From: Litchfieldia salsa
GTDB lineage: Bacteria; Bacillota; Bacilli; Bacillales; Bacillaceae_L
Direction of reading: 5' to 3'
Length of the DNA: 48,272 nucleotides
Assembly (NCBI RefSeq): GCF_900104555.1
Contig: NZ_FNJU01000004.1
Location: 216,471 to 264,742 of the forward strand
The position numbers and the translations under genes are program-made. Below, in pieces: positions 9,375 to 17,329 of the stretch (position 1 is the first letter of the stretch; every line of letters starts with the position of its first letter). The notes beneath the pieces were generated by a model. That model searched no databases. It was given only the letters and a program-made list of their open reading frames with translations, and was not told the origin of the DNA.

Positions 9375-9800
9375 CTATATTTTTGGCTTTCGTATGATTT
9401 GATTTAACACCTCTGAAAATACGAGGCCGATGGCGATTGCACCTGAAATCATAAATGCTCTGGCTGCTAATGGTAATGCCTGACTATAATCATTTTCAAC
9501 AAAATTTCGCATGGCATCATATGCTAATCCCCCAGGAACCAATGGGATGATACCAGCAACACTAAAGATAATCATTGGGGTTCGATAAAGTTTGGCAAAT
9601 AAATGACTAATGAGTGCAATTAGTAGCGAAGCTAATACAGTTGCAAAAACATAGTCCATGTTCATTTCAACTAAATAATAATAAAGTACCCATCCAACCA
9701 TACCGACAAAACCACACTTTAATAGTGAGTTTTTTGGCGCATTAAAAATAATACCAAATGCTGCTGATGCAATAAAACTAGTCACTAGTTGTTCAAGCAT
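9375..9800 (-). CDS. Threonine/serine exporter-type protein, small subunit (ThrE C-terminal/YjjB-like)
   Basis: 141 aa, four to five membrane helices. The motif IPLVPGGLAYDAMRNFVENDY is typical of the ThrE_2/DUF3815 half of ThrE-type exporters. In Corynebacterium ThrE both halves are in one protein; in E. coli they are YjjP plus YjjB. ATG 9800 has GAGGGGG at good spacing. A further upstream in-frame ATG would extend into the preceding gene. Its start lies 16 nt after the YjjP-like gene, so the two should form one complex. YjjPB was described as a succinate exporter, so the substrate is open. Confidence 0.85.
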   Translation of the reverse strand: MLEQLVTSFIASAAFGIIFNAPKNSLLKCGFVGMVGWVLYYYLVEMNMDYVFATVLASLLIALISHLFAKLYRTPMIIFSVAGIIPLVPGGLAYDAMRNFVENDYSQALPLAARAFMISGAIAIGLVFSEVLNQIIRKPKI

Positions 9801-9816
9801 ATATGTTCCCCCTCTC

Positions 9817-10569
9817 TTATAATGTAAAAACGATCGCAATCCCTGCTCCGATTGCAAAGGCTGTTAAAAAGGCTTCTGCTCCTTTTGAGATCCCAGATAC
9901 TAAATGCCCCGCAATCAAATCTCTGACTGCATTCGTAATTAATAAGCCTGGAACGAGTGGCATCACCGAACCAATAATGATTTTATCTAAATCAATTCCA
10001 ATCCCGAGGTGAACGAAAAGGATGGCGATTAAACCAATAATGGCTGATCCCATAAACTCAGCAAAGAACTTTAATTTCACAAGATTATGAAGGTACATGA
10101 CGCTTGAAAAACCAATTCCTCCAGCAATAATTGCAGGAATAAAATCATTCCACTTTCCATCAAACATAATTAGGAAACAACCACTCGCAATGGCTGCCGC
10201 GCATATCTGAATGAATGGATGGAACATTAATTCTGAAGCTTCAACCTCTTTTAATTCTTGGTAAGCATCTTTAACAACAAGCTCTCCACCACTAATCCTT
10301 CTGGAAATTCCATTTACAATCGTTACTTTCGTTAAGTCTGTCGTTCGGTCAGACACTCTAATTAGTTTCGTTGATTGTTCTCCATCGATTGAAAAGATAA
10401 TACCGGTTGGAGTAACAAAACTATGTGAATGATGAAATCCAAATGCTGCTGCAATTCGTGTCATTGTATCTTCAACACGATAGGTTTCTCCCCCGCTTTG
10501 AAGCATAATTTTTCCTGCCAGCACGCAAACTTCCATCACATCATGAGAATGTTTTTGTGTATTTGTCAT
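9817..10569 (-). CDS. Threonine/serine exporter-type protein, large subunit (ThrE N-terminal/YjjP-like)
   Basis: 250 aa. An N-terminal soluble region (about 1-120) contains the DUF1212 signature (LQSGGETYRVEDTMTRIAAAFG, then FVTPTGIIFS), followed by about five membrane helices. The motif VMPLVPGLLITNAVRDLIAG near residue 205 mirrors IPLVPGG in the partner subunit. GGAGAG precedes the ATG. It is the first gene of the two-gene operon. The split arrangement is the usual one in Bacillaceae. Function as an amino-acid or dicarboxylate exporter is inferred from family membership. Confidence 0.88.
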   Translation of the reverse strand: MTNTQKHSHDVMEVCVLAGKIMLQSGGETYRVEDTMTRIAAAFGFHHSHSFVTPTGIIFSIDGEQSTKLIRVSDRTTDLTKVTIVNGISRRISGGELVVKDAYQELKEVEASELMFHPFIQICAAAIASGCFLIMFDGKWNDFIPAIIAGGIGFSSVMYLHNLVKLKFFAEFMGSAIIGLIAILFVHLGIGIDLDKIIIGSVMPLVPGLLITNAVRDLIAGHLVSGISKGAEAFLTAFAIGAGIAIVFTL

Positions 10570-10700
10570 GATTACTTCTCTCCAATTATTAAGGCTAAGA
10601 AATTATTATAATCTTTATATTCTAAAAAATGAACCTTCCCTCAGGAAATATGATAACTTGCTTACATTTAAAATAGGTGAAAGCAACAATCTTATTATTA

Positions 10701-10710
10701 CATATACTAT
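10701..10710 (+). promoter_or_regulatory. Possible sporulation-type -10 element
   Basis: CATATACTA, 28 nt before the small Tyr/Pro-rich gene, fits the CATAnnnTA -10 of sigma-K/sigma-E promoters. I could not place a convincing -35 partner, so this is tentative. Confidence 0.25.
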
Positions 10711-10737
10711 CAAAGACTAACAAAAGGAGGAATAATT

Positions 10738-10953
10738 ATGGCATACCAGCCACATCAATCAATACCGCCATTTTATCCGCCAAATGGGTATTTACCAAAT
10801 ATGACACAAAGAACAGTCATTTATCCAAAATATATTCAATATGATCCTTATCAAAATATTATACACTTACACTATTATCCAACAACAAACTCAACAGACG
10901 TTATTTACTCTCATCAACATATGTACACTAATCAAATTCAACCAAATAGGTAA
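10738..10953 (+). CDS. Small Tyr/Pro/His-rich hypothetical protein, possibly coat-associated
   Basis: A 71-aa protein rich in Tyr, Pro, Gln, Asn and His, with no signal peptide or membrane helix. AAGGAGG with a 7-nt spacer and a strong terminator directly after it show that it is a real, independently transcribed gene. Composition (YPPNGYLPN, HLHYYPTT) resembles small Bacillus spore coat or crust proteins, and the upstream CATATACTA would fit a mother-cell sigma factor. I do not recognise a specific family; the coat role is inference. Confidence 0.65.
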   Translation: MAYQPHQSIPPFYPPNGYLPNMTQRTVIYPKYIQYDPYQNIIHLHYYPTTNSTDVIYSHQHMYTNQIQPNR

Positions 10954-10965
10954 GATGAAAGCAAT

Positions 10966-10998
10966 TGAAAAAGAGGATGCAGTGCATCCTCTTTTTTT
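10966..10998 (+). terminator. Strong terminator after the small Tyr/Pro-rich gene
   Basis: The stem AGAGGATGCA / TGCATCCTCT with a one-base loop centre is followed by seven T, and A residues precede the stem. Confidence 0.9.
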
Positions 10999-11162
10999 AG
11001 GCTGTTTTCGTATAGGTTGTTACTTCTATAGCCGCAGGCTGAATACACTCCGCGTCCGGCGGGTGACCATTGATCCCGCAGGAGTCTACGTGTATTCAGC
11101 CTGCTTGAAATACCGTTTTAATGTTGTATGTTTAAAACAACAAACTTTGAGATAAATAGCCT
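10999..11162 (+). repeat. Long-palindrome repeat, copy B (internally deleted)
   Basis: The core at 11034-11104 is only 71 bp. It keeps both outer arms (GCAGGCTGAATACAC / GTGTATTCAGCCTGC) but lacks about 48 bp of the central hairpin. The flanks start with AGGCTGTTTT at 10999 and end with AAATAGCCT at 11162, matching the extended form of copy G. Confidence 0.85.
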
Positions 11163-11164
11163 TT

Positions 11165-12883
11165 TTATGATTGTTGATATTGAACTCGATGAAGATTAGC
11201 AAATATACCATCATGCTCAATTAACTCATCATGATTACCTTCTTCTGCAATCCCGTCCTCTGTCACAACGACAATTCGGTCAGCATTTCTAATCGTCGCT
11301 AATCTATGGGCAATCACAAGTGTTGTACGATTTTTCGAAAGCTCTGTTAAGGCTTTTTGGATAAATAATTCAGTTTCTGTATCGAGTGCAGATGTTGCTT
11401 CATCTAGAATAAGAATTGGTGGGTTTTTCAAGAACATTCTCGCAATCGCAATCCGTTGCTTTTGGCCTCCTGAAAGCTTTAGTCCACGTTCTCCAATTTG
11501 AGTTTCATATCCATCTGGAAGTGATGCGATAAACCCTTCTAAATAAGCATGCCTTGCTGCTTCTTCAATTTGTTCATCTGTCGCATCTAGCATCCCATAT
11601 GCAATATTTTCTTTTAACGTTCCCGTAAATAAGAAAACATCCTGTTGTACAATCCCTATTTGGGAGCGCAATGATTGTTTCGTCATTTGACGAATATCCA
11701 TCCCGTCAATCGTAATTGCACCTTTATCCACATCATAGAATCTAGGAATTAATGAACAGATTGTTGTTTTTCCAGCACCTGAAGGCCCGACAAATGCGAC
11801 CGTTTCTCCAGCTCGAATCGTTAAATCAATATTCTCTAGAACCTTCTTCTCTCCTTCATAACTGAAAGAAACTTGATCAAACGAGATATCACCTTTTAAA
11901 TCCTTAACTGGAACTGCATCCTTTGCATCCACTATATCAGGTTCTTGGTCAATTAACTCAGTAAAACGTTTAAATCCAGCCATTCCCTTTGGATATAATT
12001 CCATTAAGGCACTAATCTTATCAATTGGTTTCAAAAGAACGTTCACATATAAAACAAAACCAACCAGTTCTCCATATGATAATTGGCCTGTAAAGCTTAA
12101 CCATGCCCCAAACACAAGAACAACTAGTGTGATAAAACGAGTCATCATGTAGATTCCTGAACTGCTATAAGACATAATTTTATAAGCAGCCAACTTTGAA
12201 TGACGGAATTTACGATTATCCTTTGTAAATCTAGAAATCTCGAACTCTTCATTTGTAAATGATTGAACCACTCTTACACCTGAAACACTGTCTTCAACAC
12301 GCCCATTAACATCAGCAATATTACTGTACATTCTCTTCCAGGCTTTGTTCATTTTAAGGTTACAAACAATAATTAACCATACTAAAAATGGTACGACAAC
12401 AATGGCCGCAAACGCCAATTGAACGTTAATCGTTAACATAATCCAGAACGCACCTAAGAATGTCATTATGGCTATAAATAAATCTTCTGGACCGTGGTGG
12501 GCTAACTCACCAATGTCAAATAAGTCATTTGTAATTCGACTCATCACATGTCCTGTTTTGGTATTATCAAAAAAACGGAATGATTGCCGTTGAACATGAG
12601 TGAATAATTGTTGACGCATATCTGTTTCGATATTAATTCCAAGCTTATGTCCAAAATAGTTTACGATATATTGTAGTCCCGTACTAAATAAATAAAGACC
12701 AAGCAATCCGGCACTTACCCAAACGATCGCTGACCAATTTTGTCCTGGTAACAGGTCGTCAATAAACCATTGTACGGCAAGAGGAAATGCTAATTCTAAA
12801 ATCGCTACAACGACTGCGCTACTAAAATCAAGCGCAAATAGCTTCTTATGTGGTAAATAATAAGTGAAAAAACGCCGTATCAT
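11165..12883 (-). CDS. ywjA: ABC exporter, fused permease-ATPase (YwjA-like)
   Basis: A 572-aa half-transporter, expected to work as a homodimer. Six membrane helices make up the exporter-type transmembrane domain (about 1-310), and a nucleotide-binding domain follows (about 335-570). Walker A is GPSGAGKTT, the signature [15 protein letters not shown], Walker B ILILDEATSALD, and the switch His is in IAHRLAT. Motifs such as AHHGPEDLFIA and the length match B. subtilis YwjA (575 aa), whose substrate is not established; lipid A/MsbA-type or drug export is a family-level guess. Monocistronic, between two palindromic repeat elements. Confidence 0.9.
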   Translation of the reverse strand: MIRRFFTYYLPHKKLFALDFSSAVVVAILELAFPLAVQWFIDDLLPGQNWSAIVWVSAGLLGLYLFSTGLQYIVNYFGHKLGINIETDMRQQLFTHVQRQSFRFFDNTKTGHVMSRITNDLFDIGELAHHGPEDLFIAIMTFLGAFWIMLTINVQLAFAAIVVVPFLVWLIIVCNLKMNKAWKRMYSNIADVNGRVEDSVSGVRVVQSFTNEEFEISRFTKDNRKFRHSKLAAYKIMSYSSSGIYMMTRFITLVVLVFGAWLSFTGQLSYGELVGFVLYVNVLLKPIDKISALMELYPKGMAGFKRFTELIDQEPDIVDAKDAVPVKDLKGDISFDQVSFSYEGEKKVLENIDLTIRAGETVAFVGPSGAGKTTICSLIPRFYDVDKGAITIDGMDIRQMTKQSLRSQIGIVQQDVFLFTGTLKENIAYGMLDATDEQIEEAARHAYLEGFIASLPDGYETQIGERGLKLSGGQKQRIAIARMFLKNPPILILDEATSALDTETELFIQKALTELSKNRTTLVIAHRLATIRNADRIVVVTEDGIAEEGNHDELIEHDGIFANLHRVQYQQS

Positions 12884-12944
12884 CCCATGTTACTCCTTTT
12901 CATTAAATTACTGTTTTCATAAACATTATGGTCTATAAACAAGG

Positions 12945-13075
12945 TAGTCAATTTCCACTCCAGGTGCGATCTTGCCGCAGGGCAGTCCGTGAGCCTCCTC
13001 ACAGCAAAGCTCCTGCGGGGTCTCACGTGTGCTGCAGATCCTGCAGGAGCTCGCACCTTCCATTCCAATTGACTA
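12945..13075. repeat. Related but distinct 131-bp palindromic repeat (copy C)
   Basis: The ends are TAGTCAATT and AATTGACTA, with a further inverted pair CAGGTGCGA / TCGCACCTT. The centre GTGAGCCTCCTC ... CTCCTGCGGGGTCTCAC is nearly identical to that of the other palindromic repeats, while both outer arms differ. It fills the gap between purU and ywjA. Confidence 0.75.
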
Positions 13076-13126
13076 GCGACACCTAATTTAAGTTAAATCG
13101 GCTAAAAAGCAACAAACTACCTTAAA

Positions 13127-14026
13127 TTAAAAAACAATCGTTTTATTTTGATGCACGATGATCCTGTCCTCTAGATGCCATTTGACCGCTCTAGCTAATA
13201 CGCTTCTCTCAATCGAGCGACCTATTTTCTTTAGACTATCTACATCAGCCCTGTGATCTACTCGCATAATATCTTGTTCGATAATTGGGCCTTCATCTAA
13301 GTCATTCGTTACGTAATGTGAAGTAGCACCTATTAATTTTACCCCACGTTGGTAAGCACGTTCGTATGGGCGTGCTCCGACAAATGCCGGTAAGAATGAA
13401 TGATGAATATTAATGATTTGGTTTGGATGTTGTGCCACAAAAGTAGGCGTTAAAATCTGCATATAACGAGCTAAAATAATGAGATCTATCTCATATTTCT
13501 CAAGTAATTCAAGCTGCTGTTTCTCAACCTGTGGTCGGTTCTCTTTATTTGCAGGAATATAGTAAAAAGGAATTCCTAGGGACTCCACAATCTCACGACA
13601 TTCCTCATGGTTACTGATCACAAGTGCAAGATCTGTAATTAAATCTCCACTCTGCCATTCCCATAATAATTCACGTAAACAATGAAGCTCTTTTGATACA
13701 AAAATCGCTGTTCTCTTTAACTCTTCTGAGAAGGTAAACGACCACTCCATACCAAATGTTGAAGCAATCTCTTTAAAATTTTCTTCTACGTTTGACTTTT
13801 TCTCCTTTAGCCCTTCACACTCAAATTCAATCCTCATAAAGAAGGTCCCTTCTTTTGGATCTGTTGAATACTGGCTAGACTCAAGGATATTAGCACCTTG
13901 TTTATATAAAAAGTCTGAAACAGCGGCCACGATACCCGGCTGGTCAGCACAATTAATTAATAAGCGCCCTCTGTTTTTTTGATGTTCTTGAAATGATTTT
14001 AATTGATTTTGCACAAATGTATTCAT
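13127..14026 (-). CDS. purU: Formyltetrahydrofolate deformylase
   Basis: 299 aa. Hydrolyses 10-formyl-THF to THF and formate, balancing the one-carbon pool and supplying formate for PurT. An N-terminal ACT domain (LLINCADQPGIVAAVSDF, about 22-40) precedes a formyltransferase catalytic domain with INIHHSFLPAF and the catalytic Asp in VTNDLDEGPII. Length and sequence agree with B. subtilis PurU (300 aa). An earlier in-frame ATG (14056) lacks a ribosome binding site. ATG 14026 has AGGATGGAG. It is a single gene. Confidence 0.96.
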   Translation of the reverse strand: MNTFVQNQLKSFQEHQKNRGRLLINCADQPGIVAAVSDFLYKQGANILESSQYSTDPKEGTFFMRIEFECEGLKEKKSNVEENFKEIASTFGMEWSFTFSEELKRTAIFVSKELHCLRELLWEWQSGDLITDLALVISNHEECREIVESLGIPFYYIPANKENRPQVEKQQLELLEKYEIDLIILARYMQILTPTFVAQHPNQIINIHHSFLPAFVGARPYERAYQRGVKLIGATSHYVTNDLDEGPIIEQDIMRVDHRADVDSLKKIGRSIERSVLARAVKWHLEDRIIVHQNKTIVF

Positions 14027-14169
14027 CTTTGACTCCATCCTAAAGTTTTGTTTCAAATTATACGCTAGAAATGGTTATTTTTCTAATTTTTTTATTTTTT
14101 TCCTATAAAAGAAGACAGTTTTCGTACAATGTTCTAAGGGGAAGTTGATTCTACTGTATAAGAAAAATA

Positions 14170-14360
14170 AACGGAATAATTCCGATTAAATTGGAAAATA
14201 CCTTTATTTACTTAAAAATAAAGGGAGCTTTTCCGCTTATCCTACCCAAATCAATGGACTTCGTTTTATTTAGAGCAGTTAACCGGAATATCTCCGCTTA
14301 TATCTGCTTCTTAAGCTCCCCATAATAGATTAACAGGAAATTCTCCGTCTATTGCTACAC
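14170..14360. repeat. Degenerate palindromic repeat family in the purU upstream gap
   Basis: Four short dyads of the form (A)CCGGAATxxCTCCGCTTA recur at about 14173, 14222, 14281 and 14332, spaced 49-59 nt apart. Each has GGAA/TTCC or CGGA/TCCG arms. The 517-nt gap between purU and thiW otherwise holds only the thiW terminator. I see no gene in it. Confidence 0.5.
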
Positions 14361-14439
14361 GAAGGCGGTCAGGAGAAGGCAGAAATGGGATCGTTAAAAC
14401 GTCAATTTTAACAAAGGGGCGTGCAATGCAGATAAAATG

Positions 14440-14490
14440 AATTAACCGCATGGAATCAAGGTTATTAACCTCTTAATTCCATGCGGTTTT
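14440..14490. terminator. Terminator downstream of thiW
   Basis: The stem AACCGCATGGAAT / ATTCCATGCGGTT (13 bp) has a loop of about 18 nt. On the minus strand it follows thiW, and T-rich sequence comes after the stem on both strands. Confidence 0.75.
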
Positions 14491-14543
14491 ACTTTTAGGT
14501 TTTCAATTATTGGTTCTAAAATAAAGCTCTACTTATCTATCAA

Positions 14544-15029
14544 TTATCCCTTCCATACATTGGATTTAAGAATTCGTGTAACGAGGAACAATCCAATTAA
14601 TGCACCTGCAATACTACTCACGATAAAAGGGGGAATAAAGAAAAAACTAGCAACAGAGGTACCCATTAATACTTTTGCATACGGTACAGCTATTAATGGA
14701 GCAATCAATCCTGAGCCGATCACTTCACCGGCGGCTGCAGTCCACTTTTTCTTCATTTTCTTGTATAGATAACCTGCTAAAAAGGCACCAATCATTCCTC
14801 CTGGAAAGGCTAGTAGTGAACCTGTTCCTAATAAATTTCTTAATAAGCCTGTGACAAATGCAATGATTACAGCAGGAATTGGTCCAAGTAAGACACCTGC
14901 TACAACATTTACTGCGTGCTGAACAGGGTAAGCTTTCGCTATACCTGCAGGAAACCATAATAGTGATGAGCCAAATGTTCCGATTGCGGCGAATAACGCC
15001 ATAAAGGTAATACGATATGTTTTTGACAA
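14544..15029 (-). CDS. thiW: Thiamine-precursor ECF transporter S component ThiW
   Basis: A 161-aa integral membrane protein with about five helices. FMALFAAIGTFGSSLLWFPA, then YPVQHAVNVVAGVLLGP and FPGGMIGAFLAGYLYKK are characteristic of ThiW. It is the substrate-binding S component for a thiazole-type thiamine precursor and works with a shared EcfA/A'/T module encoded elsewhere. The TPP riboswitch directly upstream confirms the thiamine link and predicts expression only when TPP is low. No other thiamine gene lies beside it. Confidence 0.95.
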   Translation of the reverse strand: MSKTYRITFMALFAAIGTFGSSLLWFPAGIAKAYPVQHAVNVVAGVLLGPIPAVIIAFVTGLLRNLLGTGSLLAFPGGMIGAFLAGYLYKKMKKKWTAAAGEVIGSGLIAPLIAVPYAKVLMGTSVASFFFIPPFIVSSIAGALIGLFLVTRILKSNVWKG

Positions 15030-15112
15030 GTAAATAACCCTCTTTCTAGCTGCTACACAATGAACTTAGAATTCTGTTAATCATAGAAATGTAATGGCAT
15101 CACATAAATAAA

Positions 15113-15145
15113 AAAACACCTCAACATATGCTGCCGAAGTGTTTT
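15113..15145 (-). terminator. Riboswitch expression-platform terminator
   Basis: On the minus strand AAAACACTTC ... GAGGTGTTTT is followed by seven T. It lies between the TPP aptamer and thiW, as expected for premature termination on TPP binding. Confidence 0.8.
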
Positions 15146-15187
15146 AATCTATGTACGAGAAATAGGTAATTTATCGCTTTCGATTAG

Positions 15188-15275
15188 GCCACTTCCCTTC
15201 ACTAGCATTATCTAGACCAGGTTCAAAGGGTTAAGAAAAGTCTCTCTCAGCTTAAAAAAAGCACCCCTAGTGTAT
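15188..15275 (-). ncRNA. TPP riboswitch (THI element)
   Basis: Minus-strand reading shows the conserved elements in order: ACTAGGGGTGC, GCTGAGAGAGA, ACCCTTTGAACCTGGTCT and TAATGCTAGTGAAGGGAAGT. These are the hallmark THI-box segments. An intrinsic terminator (15113-15145) follows, giving transcriptional control of thiW. Confidence 0.96.
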
Positions 15276-15406
15276 ACAGATATATTTTTCCCTGTAATCA
15301 TATCATACTTTTTCTTCACGTTTTACCTTTTGTTGATTGTTTTCAAATAATTCTTATTTTATTATTAAATTACTAACAAAATCTGGTAAGCACTGAGGGG
15401 GATTAT

Positions 15407-16105
15407 GTGAAGATAAAAAAAAGACTTATTTCTTTTAAATTTCTATTTATCATGTTCATTCTTCTATTTGTCGTCTTTTTTCGAAATGGCATTCTATTAG
15501 ATTCTGTAGGGATTTCACTATCAAACCCCTTTAGTAAGGAAGTCATTGTAGGTGATCACTATTCAACAGTTGATCGGAATCATAACGGTGTCCCAGATCC
15601 CATAGATATCGTAAATACAGCTAGAAAAGAGGTTGAGCAAAGAACAACCTATAAGAGCGCCTATTATGCTGGAGGTTATCCACCTGATGATGAGGGTGTT
15701 TGTACAGATGTCATTTGGCGTGGGCTTGATGGTGCAGATATTTTATTAAAGGATTTAATGGATAAAGATATTACTAACTTCACAGACCTTTACCCTAGAG
15801 TAGGTGGAAAGCCAGATCCAAACATTGATTTTAGGAGGGTCCCAAATCAATTTGTTTTTTTTCAAAGATTCACCGAATCAATTACTACTGAGCTTATACC
15901 TGGTGACCTTGATAATTTAAAGGAGTGGCAGCCAGGTGATGTTGTCTTTTTTTTAGATGGTTACCATCATGTTGGTATTGTTTCAGATAAGCGAGCAAAG
16001 GATGGCACTCCTTACTTGATTCATAATAATCCACCTTTTGCAGCTGAAATAAAATTAACATCATTTAAAACACCTATAGCAGGGCATTTTCGCTGGAATT
16101 ATTAG
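15407..16105 (+). CDS. DUF1287 family exported protein (NlpC/P60-like fold)
   Basis: 232 aa. An N-terminal signal anchor (about 8-30) is followed by an extracytoplasmic DUF1287 domain. Conserved features are the candidate catalytic Cys in EGVCTDVIWRGL, His in YHHVGIVSD and a final polar residue in LIHNNPP. This Cys-His arrangement is of NlpC/P60 type, so a cell-wall peptide or amide hydrolase role is plausible but unproven. The start is GTG with GAGGGGG five nt upstream; the ATG two bases earlier runs straight into a stop. Divergent from the thiW riboswitch leader. Confidence 0.85.
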   Translation: MKIKKRLISFKFLFIMFILLFVVFFRNGILLDSVGISLSNPFSKEVIVGDHYSTVDRNHNGVPDPIDIVNTARKEVEQRTTYKSAYYAGGYPPDDEGVCTDVIWRGLDGADILLKDLMDKDITNFTDLYPRVGGKPDPNIDFRRVPNQFVFFQRFTESITTELIPGDLDNLKEWQPGDVVFFLDGYHHVGIVSDKRAKDGTPYLIHNNPPFAAEIKLTSFKTPIAGHFRWNY

Positions 16106-16118
16106 AAGTGGAGCTATA

Positions 16119-16183
16119 AGTAATTCACAGATAACCACAGGCGGGGTCGCTGAGCCCCGTTTATCCCGCGGTAGTTAGTGATT
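16119..16183. repeat. Convergent-gene palindrome, probable bidirectional terminator
   Basis: CGGGG ... CCCCG forms the core of a larger imperfect inverted repeat (outer arms around GATAACCAC and GCGGTAGTTAG). It lies between the converging DUF1287 and DUF3231 genes. It has no long T tract, so it may also be another repeat family. Confidence 0.5.
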
Positions 16184-16191
16184 CCCTTGAT

Positions 16192-17175
16192 TTAATCCCT
16201 CACTGGTGCTTTTGGTGGTTGCTCCATCCATCCGTGGTCGATCATAAGATTGGTTCCATCTTCAGCATATTGAAGCACTTCCGCAGTTAATCTCGTAAAA
16301 TGTAGACCTACATCTCTTCTCATTGAGGTTGCAAGCCCCATTCCGTAATTATTAATTCCCTGTGAGTTTAATAAGGTAATAATACTAAGCATTAGTTTTT
16401 CGGAAAAAGGAGCTTCTTCTGAATCAGTTACCCCAAAGTTCCATGAGGAAGGGACAGGTAATTGTTCCTCTTTTAGCACATCCGAAAACACCTCTATATG
16501 TTTCCCACTAATTTCTTTTCCACGGATTAAATACTTCTTAATCTCTTCCGTTTTTGTTACTTGAACAAAGCTTGTGATTAAGCTTAAGCCGATTGAATTT
16601 GTGATAATATTAAAAAACAGGTGCCCAATCTCCATTCCTAGCAATGGACGTTTATCACCAAACCACCCATTTAGAAAACTTTGCTTTTGAACCATCTCTT
16701 GCTCTTTAGGAACTGGTATGTATGGTGATCTTAGCCATAACCCCTTATCCAGTAATAAATCTCTAGTATGATTAACTAGTTTTAATCCACCTGCAGCACA
16801 TTCATCATAATACTTAGAGATATCCTTTCTCGCAACCGTATTTAAAGCCTGGCTACAGAAGGTTAAATTTCCTCTCCCTATAAACCATATAAAATACAAA
16901 ATAAACTCGTCCGTATACATTTTTTTAGCATTAAGATGTACATCTTTATCTGAGAAGCCGATTGGCAATGGAACTTGGTCACTTTTTAGGATCTCTTCAA
17001 GTTTCTGATGATGTTTTCTGCTTCCCTCTAAAGTCATATCCACAACTTGTTGAATCTGTTCATCTTCAACAGTTTCTTGAAAATAAGTTAATAATGCGAT
17101 ATTCATACTGTCCCATTGGTAACTTGACCACATATACGCCATTTCTGTTGCAGTTAGATCAATCTTTTCCTTCAC
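16192..17175 (-). CDS. DUF3231 family protein
   Basis: 327 aa, all-helical. Two similar halves (about 5-160 and 170-320) each have a ferritin-like/CotF-like four-helix pattern, for example MWSSYQWDSMNIALLTYFQ in the first and LFFNIITNSIGLSLITSF in the second. The family is common in spore-forming Bacilli and its function is unknown. The start is GTG with GGGAGG and an 8-nt spacer; the nearby ATG is out of frame and quickly meets a stop. Single gene, convergent with the DUF1287 gene. Confidence 0.85.
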   Translation of the reverse strand: MKEKIDLTATEMAYMWSSYQWDSMNIALLTYFQETVEDEQIQQVVDMTLEGSRKHHQKLEEILKSDQVPLPIGFSDKDVHLNAKKMYTDEFILYFIWFIGRGNLTFCSQALNTVARKDISKYYDECAAGGLKLVNHTRDLLLDKGLWLRSPYIPVPKEQEMVQKQSFLNGWFGDKRPLLGMEIGHLFFNIITNSIGLSLITSFVQVTKTEEIKKYLIRGKEISGKHIEVFSDVLKEEQLPVPSSWNFGVTDSEEAPFSEKLMLSIITLLNSQGINNYGMGLATSMRRDVGLHFTRLTAEVLQYAEDGTNLMIDHGWMEQPPKAPVRD

Positions 17176-17329
17176 AAGTGCATCCTCCCAATTTCGATAT
17201 TATGTAAAAATTATTCTGACCTTTTTCTTCTAATTTACTCAAAAATTGTCGAATTTAAGCAATTTCATCTTTATTTTTTGATTCTTTAGATGAAATATGA
17301 TTAATTTATCTAAAAAGGAGCTGAAATCC

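Noticed and set aside
10841-11155. 104-aa open frame running from the small Tyr/Pro-rich gene through a terminator and repeat copy B
   Set aside because: It is out of frame with the well-supported small gene, crosses a strong terminator and is mostly repeat sequence.
12880-13068. 62-aa open frame on the minus strand within the repeat between purU and ywjA
   Set aside because: It lies wholly in palindromic repeat copy C, has no ribosome binding site and has repeat-derived composition.
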